From contig NC_088959.1 in the NCBI RefSeq assembly GCF_010111755.1, forward strand, positions 310,001 to 374,000: a DNA stretch of 64,000 bases, given 5' to 3'. Source of the stretch: Nakaseomyces glabratus (taxonomy: Eukaryota > Ascomycota > Saccharomycetes > Saccharomycetales > Saccharomycetaceae). Every line of letters begins with the position of its first letter. Within the stretch, counting starts at the first letter, position 1. Positions 41,765 to 49,902 of the stretch are shown here, in pieces. The notes below the pieces were generated by a model. That model was given only the letters and a program-made list of their open reading frames with translations, made no database searches and was not told the DNA's origin. Position numbers and translations under genes: made by a program.

Positions 41765-43377
41765 CGTGAAATGTATGTTAGTGTATTGGTGTTATTAGAC
41801 AAGAAGAGAAGAATAGAACTAAGTTAAAAAAGAGGGAATTAGAAGAAAACTTTACAATTAGAAATAGTTAGTATCCTTATATACTCGATGATCGTCACTT
41901 TGTCAAAATTTTTTCTTTCATTGCTTGTGCTTGACCAATTTCCACAAAGTTTTTTTTGCATTTTTGCATTTTCCCACTTTGGCCGGCTTCTCACCATCCT
42001 TACCTCCCCTCCCACTACCTTTGCCCCCCCCCCCCTTCCTCCCAAGCACACAAATGAAATAATTTTCAGATTTACCCTGACAATTAATAGCTACTGCTGC
42101 TGTTTCTTACGCCCTCATCTCATCGTCTTGCTCCGAATACACTAAAATATACGTACAAAGCATAGTTCCCTCCCTACTGCCCTACTTGAAACCTTCGTCA
42201 GTTCGTCTTTGGATCCCTCCGCTATTTTCTTGCCAAGTTCTGTAGTTTTTGTCTTTCTACGTGGCTTTCTCTCTATGAGTGCTTTCTGTGTGTGCTTTCT
42301 GCAATGAACAGATAATAACGGGGAGGAGGGTTACCCAACAAAGCAATAGAAGTTACATTACCCGGCCCCTCTTTTATTTTGGGTAGTTGGCGTTGGGAGT
42401 TTACTATCTCCCTTGTGCGGGGTTTTCTATGTATTTCTATATGCTTTCACAAGACAAAGAATGCTGAGTACTAGGATTACCCGCTTTCTTTGGGCTATTT
42501 ACCGCTTCATTGGTGCGCGCTTTTCTAGCTACCCTTTAGATCTATTGGGTCTGTGGTGTGCCGGTAAATTTGCATTTACCTGATGTGCCTAGACATGTAC
42601 GTGGAAGATAATTTACTTATGGCCCTTTTCGTCTGCGGATTTAAATTTTCATTTTGAAGCTGTTGCGATAGCTCTCTATTGGCATCTGTACGGCTGTTTC
42701 ACTCAATGAGAACCAAACTACCTTACGATCTTTATTATATGGTTCCCCCTCTCACCCTACATTGTTCTTTTACTTAGTATTTTGGTAGATAATGCACAGA
42801 AAGTCGTGCACAGGTCTTGCAATTGTATCCTCAATCCCCCCATGTACTGCTTTTCCTCTTACAGTAGTGTAGTGCCTAATCCGGTAAAAGTGCTGCCGGT
42901 AAAAAGAGAAATCACATCTGGAAAATTGTGCTCACGTCTGTTCTTTTTTTTCCATGAATTGAGGCTACTAGAGATTGATTTGAATGGGGGTATGGGTGTT
43001 AAAACATATTGTGACTGCTTTTTTTTTACAACTGCCATCGTGTCCCCAACTATCCACTTACGTGTTGCTGCACAAAACCAGTACATCACAATGCGGGATG
43101 TGAATGCAATGCCTTGAAACAGATAAATTAGGGCTTTCTGTCAAAATCTTGACTGTTATCTCAAATGTTGGCCCTTATATGTGCGAAAATGCTTAATTAG
43201 GGTTTGCGTTTGCTCTTACTACAATGATGCCGCTAAACTACCATATTGAATAACAGGGCAAGAGCACATTCATAGTACAGCAAGGAAATACATGTTATTA
43301 TATTACATACTGCCGTTAAAGATCTTGTATTAGGTTTTTGCTATATCGAATATATACTAAGAGTTCGTCATATACCA
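41765..43377. promoter_or_regulatory. 1.6-kb RPL41 promoter region
   Basis: Gene-free. Holds a C12 run (42024-42035), Reb1-type sites TTACCCGG (42358-42365) and TTACCCG (42475-42481), a Rap1-like site on the minus strand within GGGGGTATGGGTGTT (42986-43000), and a Tbf1-type TTAGGGTTT (43196-43204). Rap1, Reb1 and Tbf1 are established regulators of ribosomal-protein and snoRNA genes in yeasts; which sites act on RPL41 is unknown. I could not identify an RNA gene. Confidence 0.5.
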
Positions 43378-44241
43378 TCAGTCTTCTTTGACCGAGCCGT
43401 GGCTTTGGCGGATAGCTTTCTTCAGCTTGTTCTCTATCTCTTGGACTTCCAATTGGTCTAGCACTATTGGTAGTTTTTCCTCAGTGAGTCCGTTGTCCCC
43501 TTCAGACATAACCGTCGGCACGGAATAGAAGAAGATATCTGACGCTTCTTCGTTTACTATCTTCTGCAAGTGTCTCGCGCCTAGAAATGCCTTCAAGTTA
43601 CAGTAGAGCCTGTACATCAGGTAGAAGCCCGGAACATTGGGGACCACCGGAAGAAGAACAAGGGGTATAGTGAGTGGCAACCCCAACGCACAATATATCA
43701 TATGCTTCTTGTGATAAGCCAGGCCATTTTCACTCAGCTCTCTAAGTGATTTTATCAGTTGCGACGTTGGGATCGAGGGCCCGTCTATAGGGTAGTAGAT
43801 ATGCAATGGCAGCAAGTGGCTCTTAGTCAGCTCGCTACTCTGCTGATACTCCTTCAGCGTAATCCTATCCCCATCATCCTTCAGCCTTTTCAACAGAGAG
43901 CTCTCGTTCGGAACACTGATCAAACTATCCTCACTCCACGGCACTGTATCCAGCAACTTAGTAATATACAGCACAATCTTCTTGTTATAGCTCTTGCTTG
44001 AGTTCTCTAGCTTGCTCCACAACTTCAAGGACTTGTCTATGATCCACTTCTCAGAGCGTATTATCCTCGATTGCCGGTTCACGAGGTCATCACCATGCTT
44101 ATAGTATACAAAAACATCCTTCTCCTTCACAGGCAACACCAGCAACTTGATGGGATCTTTCAGGTACTGCTGCAACGTCCTGGACTCGAAGTGTTGGTGG
44201 TACAACCGTATTTGAACCCTACTCCTAACACTCCTCAACAT
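43378..44241 (-). CDS. MRX19: Mitochondrial K+/H+ exchange-related protein (YDL183C/Mrx19-like)
   Basis: 287 residues. The N-terminus (MLRSVRSRVQIRLYHQHF) is basic and free of acidic residues, as in a mitochondrial presequence. A long hydrophobic segment at about 182-215 (ALGLPLTIPLVLLPVVPNVPGF) resembles the membrane part of the fungal/plant mitochondrial K+-H+ exchange family. The flanking sequence is charged and helical. Members localise to the inner membrane and influence matrix potassium; yeast YDL183C was also found with mitochondrial ribosomes. The position next to RPL41 and VMA1 matches YDL183C. The biochemical activity is not proven by anything in this sequence. Confidence 0.8.
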   Translation of the reverse strand: MLRSVRSRVQIRLYHQHFESRTLQQYLKDPIKLLVLPVKEKDVFVYYKHGDDLVNRQSRIIRSEKWIIDKSLKLWSKLENSSKSYNKKIVLYITKLLDTVPWSEDSLISVPNESSLLKRLKDDGDRITLKEYQQSSELTKSHLLPLHIYYPIDGPSIPTSQLIKSLRELSENGLAYHKKHMIYCALGLPLTIPLVLLPVVPNVPGFYLMYRLYCNLKAFLGARHLQKIVNEEASDIFFYSVPTVMSEGDNGLTEEKLPIVLDQLEVQEIENKLKKAIRQSHGSVKED

Positions 44242-45198
44242 TGTCTACTCTATCTCTGGGTTACCCAGGCTCATAAAGAAAACCCTTCTCAAACATCAAA
44301 GTGTCAATGCCCTATATATACTTAATTACACCAGCTCATCGCCTGGCCCCCCCGCCCCCACACCCACGCCCACAAGTGGCTTCACGAGAAACCTCTAGGG
44401 AGGCATCGAGAAAGTATCGCGGCCCTAAGACTGTGAAGCCCTATCTCCCTTAACCCCTAAAATAAGCTTCAAGAAGAGCCCTAATCGCAGGAAACACAGA
44501 AGATATACGGCAAGAAGTGACAATCATTCAAACCATCAAAGCCGTGCGGCCCAATCAGTAGCGGGCAAATGCCTTATTCCTTATCCACCAACTGCTTCCC
44601 TACTACCACTATACTGTCTCTGACAGGGGAAGTGCTTCTTCAAAAGTCAGAGATCTTGCGCTTCAATTGTTCGGTCACCCAGACCCCACATTATATACAG
44701 GCTCTAACAAGGTTACACGGCTGTTTTTGTGCATAAACCTACTGGACCCAACCCCATCGGCTGAACAAGAATTAATTGCGGGGGGCCAGTAAGGGCCAGT
44801 AGGGGCCAGTAGGGGACAGGGAGCCGGCGAAGGCACCTTGTTGTGGAGTAGCCAATGACGGATACCATGTGAGAGTACGTATAAGATGTCTTATGTTTAT
44901 ATAGAATGTTATAAGAATGCCTGGATCATGCCTTTGAGTATGGTTATGTGATGTATTTGTATGAGGTGTGTGTTATTTACTGTATTTATGCTTGATATCA
45001 CCTGAAAAAAGTGTCAGTAATGCTTATATTGCTGGTGACACCTTTATACCTCTCCTTTAAATAATTAGGGTTTCTTCTATTGAGTTCATTTTGGGAAACT
45101 CTCAACTTGATAATGAACATAATTGGATTTAAATAGGTGAAGAAGGGATTAGGATATCCACGAGATAGGAAGTTGTCTTTGTGATTGTAGGTTTTCAT
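44242..45198. promoter_or_regulatory. MRX19-like promoter region with PAC box and G-rich repeats
   Basis: 957 bp. AGCTCATCGC (44333-44342) is a PAC box about 95 bp upstream of the ATG. A C-rich stretch (44346-44372) contains a Rap1-like ACACCCACGCCC. The four-unit repeat at 44781-44820 is listed separately. A TTAGGGTTT lies at about 45067-45075. No ORF or RNA gene recognised. Confidence 0.5.
44781..44820 (+). repeat. Four exact-register 10-bp tandem repeats with STRE-like cores
   Basis: Units GGGGGCCAGT, AAGGGCCAGT, AGGGGCCAGT and AGGGGACAGG, in perfect 10-bp phase. Units 3 and 4 contain AGGGG, the Msn2/4 stress-response element. The repeat lies 540-580 bp upstream of the MRX19-like gene. 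Confidence 0.8.
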
Positions 45199-45630
45199 TC
45201 AATTCCTTAATACCCTAGCGATCTCAGCTAGAGTACCATATTTCTTGTTTCTGGTGTTCTTGTTGGTGACTGTGCCCCAGTCACTGGTCTCGGTAAGGTC
45301 GCCCAGCTGGGTCTCTTTCAGCACTTGCTTGTAAGTCTTGGCATTGCGGCTCTGCTCCTTGAATAAGCTCTGCATGTACTCCCGTACCTCGTCTCTATTG
45401 TATGGTCTCTGCTTCTTAGGTTGTCCTGAAACTGACGATGTTGGCGACGTGCTAGCACTGCTCTCGTTACCACTCCGCCTCTCTTGGTGGGATTTCTGTG
45501 TGGGAGTAGGGGCCTTGACAATCACAGTCTGCTGCTGATTTTTCAATAACGATTGCTTGGGTATAGCCCTGGAGGCAGCTTGGGCCCACCCTGTAAGCTT
45601 TGGCTTCTGAACTGGTGCTGGAGTAGACAT
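45199..45630 (-). CDS. PBP4: Probable Pbp4, Pbp1-binding protein
   Basis: 143 residues from the first ATG (45630-45628); the upstream open frame has no ATG. The protein is low in hydrophobic residues: a Gln/Pro/Ser-rich N-terminal half with GWAQAASRAIPKQ near residue 14, a Ser/Thr-rich middle, and a charged C-terminal part (YNRDEVREYMQSLFKEQ, then SDWGTVTNKNTRNKKYGTLAEIARVL). The call rests mainly on synteny: in S. cerevisiae PBP4 (YDL053C) neighbours SLC1 (YDL052C), and SLC1 is the second gene to the right here, FBP1 intervening. Pbp4 binds Pbp1, a stress-granule factor; its own function is poorly known. It is shorter than the S. cerevisiae protein (about 185). Confidence 0.6.
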   Translation of the reverse strand: MSTPAPVQKPKLTGWAQAASRAIPKQSLLKNQQQTVIVKAPTPTQKSHQERRSGNESSASTSPTSSVSGQPKKQRPYNRDEVREYMQSLFKEQSRNAKTYKQVLKETQLGDLTETSDWGTVTNKNTRNKKYGTLAEIARVLRN

Positions 45631-46898
45631 AGGTATGTGGTTCTGTGTGCAGTTATATATAGTTATTTCAAGATTGGAAGGGGCCAAGCTCAATATCTGA
45701 ATGCAAACTACTTTTGTAATCAACGGCTAACGCAGTCCTCGATCTATGTTTGCGTGCTCCCGATGGCCTACCCGTCACAATTGGTCCCACATAGGTCCAG
45801 TCCAGAAACAGGTACTTGCTTTTTTCCAAAGAACAAAGATCGAATATTATCACTATTGACAATATCATGTGATACACTCTTCAGATCATAATTTTTAATT
45901 GGTTTGAATCACATGACCAAGCAAAGAAATATCTTTCAACAATGCATCGATGCATAGCATACTGTGCCACTAAATGTATGATGTAAAATGACCATTAGAC
46001 TAGCTAGTCTGGCACAAGGGTTTAGGAGTGCGACCATGCTAGCTTTTCTACCAACCAGTTTGATCATGTGAGTGAGAAAGAGTCACTCATTTGCACTCGT
46101 CTGGCACAAGAATCGTGGGGCTTTTTTTAGTCACTACCCCAGTTACAAATACTCATTGCAAATCCCATCACATCTGAAATGAGAATCTTCACACAACTAT
46201 TTTCCAGAACCGATGTTCCATTACTGTGTACCTCAGGACAGGGGCCAGCTGTACGGGCTTCTCTTCTCTACCTCCTTTCAATAAGAGCAAATCCTGTCAT
46301 TCCCACCTAGAGGGGCAGCTCGCATTGATCTTCATCTTTAACTGGTATTTGCAAAGAAATAGGGTCGATCCTCTTCTCTTATGAAGACACTCTAGCCCTC
46401 CCCACCGGATGAGCATCGCTAACCCCCTCACAGACACCCCTATTATAGCAAAGATCCTATAAAACTTAACTCTTATGCCTTTTCTGCTATGAGCATTGCG
46501 TAAGCCCACTTGATTGCTATAGCCCATGCTATTCTTGCCTATCCCATTGCCAATCTCGTTCCTTATTCAACAAGGAAATGCCCTTCTCAAGAACTCTACT
46601 TTAGATATCTTTGGGGACTATGATTACTATTCTATCAAATATTGGGAATAACTTCAGGGGGGAAAAGCCAAAACACCTGTATTACGTATAGTGAACTATA
46701 CTCCTATCTTTTACAATAGGATCGTGATGGGTTGTAGCACTTAAACACATATATAAGGCTAATAGAAATTGGGACAAACAATTCTTGTCGTTGGTCTTCC
46801 CTGTATTTAAAGCAGTACTTTGGACAATTCGCAATCTTTGCTATAGTTCATAAAACAGCAAGACATCAATATATATAACAAGAAATAAAATTTACACA
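45631..46898. promoter_or_regulatory. 1.27-kb divergent PBP4-like/FBP1 promoter
   Basis: Contains two copies of GTCTGGCACAAG (46007-46018 and 46099-46110). Between them is an inverted repeat TGAGTGA...TCACTCA (46069-46089), and E-box-like CACATG/CATGTG near 45909-45914 and 46065-46070. A TATA box, TATATAAG, lies at 46750-46757, 142 bp before the FBP1 ATG. I looked for a carbon-source response element and found no close match. Confidence 0.5.
46750..46757 (+). promoter_or_regulatory. FBP1 TATA box
   Basis: TATATAAG, 142 bp upstream of the FBP1 start codon, within the usual range for a strongly regulated yeast promoter. Confidence 0.6.
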
Positions 46899-47909
46899 AT
46901 GGGTTCTCATGAAGGCATCGACACTGACGTTATCTCTCTACCAAGATTTATTATAGAATACCAGAAACGTGTACATAATGCCACTGGTGAATTTACTCTG
47001 GTTCTGAATGCTCTACAGTTTGCATTCAAGTTTATTGCCCATGCAATCAGACGTGCTGAATTGATCCACCTGGGCGGTCTTTTTGGTACATCCAATGCCA
47101 CTGGTGATGAACAGAAGAAACTGGATGTCATTGGTGATGAGATCTTTATCAACACAATGGAGTCCAGTAATTGTGTCAAGATCTTGGTCTCTGAAGAGCA
47201 AGAAGACATGATTGTCTTTGAACACAACACTGGCAATTATGCTGTCTGCTGTGACCCTATCGATGGTTCTTCCAACTTGGACGCCGGTGTCTCTGTCGGT
47301 ACCATTGTGTCTCTTTTCAAGCTACAGCCAGGCTCTACTGGTAAGGTCGAGGATGTTCTAAGACCTGGTACCGAAATGGTTGCTGCCTGCTACGCCATGT
47401 ACGGTGCATCCACTCACTTGGTCTTGACCATGGGTGACGGTGTCAATGGCTTCACCTTGGACACTAACTTAGGTGAATTCATCTTAACAGAACCAGATAT
47501 GAGAGTTCCAATGTATAGACAAATATACTCCATCAACGAAGGTAACACTTACTACTGGAATGACAACATCAAGTCTTTTATCAACTTTTTGAAAGAACCA
47601 CAAGATGACGGAAAGCCATTCAGCGCCCGTTATGTCGGTTCTATGGTCTCCGATATGCACAGAACATTCTTATACGGTGGTATTTACGCCTACCCAGAGG
47701 ACAAGAAGAATCCAAAGGGTAAATTAAGACTACTATATGAAGCTTTCCCAATGGCTTTCTTGATGGAACAAGCGGGAGGTAAGGCCGTTACCGATAGAGG
47801 TGAACGTATCTTAGATTTGACTCCTACACATATCCACGACAAATCTTCCATCTGGGTTGGTTCTCCAGGTGAAATCGACAAGTTTTTGAAGCACATCGGT
47901 AAGGCTTAA
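46899..47909 (+). CDS. FBP1: Fructose-1,6-bisphosphatase
   Basis: 336 residues. Metal and substrate signatures: VSEEQED (97-103), DPIDGSSN (119-126), GSMVSDMHRTFLYGG and LLYEAFPMAFLMEQAGGKA. The enzyme catalyses the irreversible gluconeogenic step from fructose-1,6-bisphosphate. The start is firm: no upstream in-frame ATG exists before the stop at 46851. The N-terminus is MGSHEGIDTD. Compared with S. cerevisiae Fbp1 it lacks the first ~12 residues, including the proline exposed after Met removal, which is the GID degron, and the RRxS phosphosite. FBP1 (YLR377C in S. cerevisiae) sits here between PBP4-like and SLC1 genes. Confidence 0.97.
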   Translation: MGSHEGIDTDVISLPRFIIEYQKRVHNATGEFTLVLNALQFAFKFIAHAIRRAELIHLGGLFGTSNATGDEQKKLDVIGDEIFINTMESSNCVKILVSEEQEDMIVFEHNTGNYAVCCDPIDGSSNLDAGVSVGTIVSLFKLQPGSTGKVEDVLRPGTEMVAACYAMYGASTHLVLTMGDGVNGFTLDTNLGEFILTEPDMRVPMYRQIYSINEGNTYYWNDNIKSFINFLKEPQDDGKPFSARYVGSMVSDMHRTFLYGGIYAYPEDKKNPKGKLRLLYEAFPMAFLMEQAGGKAVTDRGERILDLTPTHIHDKSSIWVGSPGEIDKFLKHIGKA

Positions 47910-48159
47910 GAAGACCCTAGAACCATTTACAAAATTTCTAAATGCTACAAAAGGAATTGATTCTATCAGTTTCCTTGAATTTAATGTATTCTTGTTTTAT
48001 ATATCCTATATACCAGATCATCTATTCTTTATCAACAATATATTACAACCTCAACGTACAATTTCCACTTGATAATATTTATTTTAAAAGTTTTGTTAAA
48101 GTCTTGTTGCTTTTCCTAAAAATACAGGATTGACTTTCAATATGCTAGCACGATGTATA
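47910..48159. other. Convergent 3' region, FBP1 and SLC1
   Basis: 250 bp, AT-rich. Nothing else seen. Confidence 0.5.
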
Positions 48160-49074
48160 TCAACTCAATTGCTCCAAATGAGAATTACTACCAGAGGAAA
48201 CCATTACAGTAGCTTCATCCTTCTTTATTGAGCCATACTCAGTAGTGCTTTCAACAGAGGATGGCTTCTTGTTATTCTTCTGCATGTATTCAATGGCTTC
48301 AGGTGGTAGGTTCGTATCATTAATAGCCTTCGAGTAACCTAGGTCCATAATTTCCTTTTCCATCATGTTTCTTACCTTTTCTGCCAATTCACCAACTTCT
48401 TCTTTTTTCAAATCTTTAGTTGGAATTGGGTCCAAGACCTTACACGTTATGCAACCTCTGTTAAACACATTATATTTCGAGCACATAATAGTGCTAGTAT
48501 TAGAGATAACCACTGGAACAATTGGGATCTGGCCTTGTTGAGCTAAATGGAAGGCACCCTTCTTGAATGGTAATATCTTAGGTGTTGTGGAGTATGACCT
48601 TGTACCTTCTGGGAAAATCCACAGAGCTCTCTTCTTCTCTCTAATATTTTGCAAGCCTCTATTTAAAGTGGAAACACTCTTTTCCCTGTTTGATCTGTCT
48701 AGGAAGTAAGTTCCACTCAATGCCATGAACCATCCTAAAAATGGAACATATTTCAATGACTTCTTGGCCGTAACAGTACATCCTTGAGGAAAGATCCTAC
48801 CTAAAAACAATATGTCCAAGGTAGATTGATGATTGGAGACTGCAATGAAGGGCTTGCCTTTCAAAACATCCTCATTGATGATCTTGACATCAATACCCAT
48901 AAGCATTGACATTGCGTAGTAATAGAACCTTGCTGTGGCCCATTGAGCCAAATGCTGCTTACCTATCAATGTCAAAAACACAGATGCAACAGTACCATAT
49001 GCGGCAGCAACCATCAAAATTAGAACCCATGAGACAGTTCTCAGGTAGTACAATGCAATGCTAAAGAAACCCAT
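48160..49074 (-). CDS. SLC1: 1-acyl-sn-glycerol-3-phosphate acyltransferase
   Basis: 304 residues, the size of S. cerevisiae Slc1. The acyltransferase motifs are present: NHQSTLD (81-87, the H-x4-D catalytic pair H82/D87), GTYFLDRSNR (120-129), FPEGTRS (153-159) and PIVPVVISN. An N-terminal hydrophobic stretch (about 12-38) anchors it in the membrane, and the C-terminal 50 residues are hydrophilic. The enzyme makes phosphatidic acid from lysophosphatidic acid in the ER/lipid droplet membrane, and can acylate other lysophospholipids. It matches YDL052C. Confidence 0.97.
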   Translation of the reverse strand: MGFFSIALYYLRTVSWVLILMVAAAYGTVASVFLTLIGKQHLAQWATARFYYYAMSMLMGIDVKIINEDVLKGKPFIAVSNHQSTLDILFLGRIFPQGCTVTAKKSLKYVPFLGWFMALSGTYFLDRSNREKSVSTLNRGLQNIREKKRALWIFPEGTRSYSTTPKILPFKKGAFHLAQQGQIPIVPVVISNTSTIMCSKYNVFNRGCITCKVLDPIPTKDLKKEEVGELAEKVRNMMEKEIMDLGYSKAINDTNLPPEAIEYMQKNNKKPSSVESTTEYGSIKKDEATVMVSSGSNSHLEQLS

Positions 49075-49902
49075 ATTTTTGACCTGCGAATTCCTGAATA
49101 AATACTAAAGATGAAGGCTCGTGTCTAGGTTTCCTTCAAATATATGCTTTGGTGGTTCCAATCAATGTAGATATGAGTAATAACCACGATATACCCCATT
49201 TATATGCTGACTATTATATGTATTCAACAATTGCGTTGATCTTTGCCCATACGTTTCTGGCTTGGCTCTCGCCCTCTGTTGGCTCTCTCACTTTACGAGT
49301 TTACTGCAGAAATTAATATGTACCAACTGCCTTTGGAAATGGTATTCTATATGTGCCAAGTAGATATTATTGCTAGGTAATAACTCACAAGAATTCTACA
49401 CGGTTCTTAAAATATAACAGTATATTTATTCATTCAGTAAATTAGCACAAAACTTACACTGTAATCTAAATATATACTTGAAATGTGCATTCATACAACA
49501 AATATAATTGACTAAAAGTACAATTAACAATGATAACAATCCTAAAATTCTAACATCAATATTACCTCAAGGGAAAGGGTTACCTAGTTATGCTACCCGT
49601 CAACGTATAACTTAAACTAATGCTTTGATATATATGCTGACAAGTCGCTGAGTGCTATGTTAAGAACAAGCAATATCACCAGCCACGTAGCGCATTGTTT
49701 ACCCTCTTTTGCAACAGAAACCCGATGAACCCCTTCGATCTGCAAGGCATCCGTTCAAGTAAGAATATAAATAGAAACATCGCAACTGTAATTCAGATTT
49801 GGCATTCATGGCGGTCATCTTTGCTCAAGGTACCTGTTAAGATATATTAGATTTGATATTTTTCCACCTTGGAGCTTATCTCAAAGACCAACAAAGAGAG
49901 AA
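49075..49902. other. Divergent SLC1/SHE10-family promoter
   Basis: 828 bp, AT-rich. It is also a synteny junction: SLC1 belongs to S. cerevisiae chromosome IV and the next gene to chromosome VII. No tRNA or LTR marks the junction. Confidence 0.5.

Noticed and set aside
46400..46413. Carbon-source response element (Cat8/Sip4) upstream of FBP1
   Set aside because: The minus-strand ATGCTCATCCG has about three mismatches to the consensus, within chance.
49075..49902. Transposon or LTR at the chromosome IV/VII synteny junction
   Set aside because: No terminal repeats, tRNA or gag/pol-like coding sequence present.
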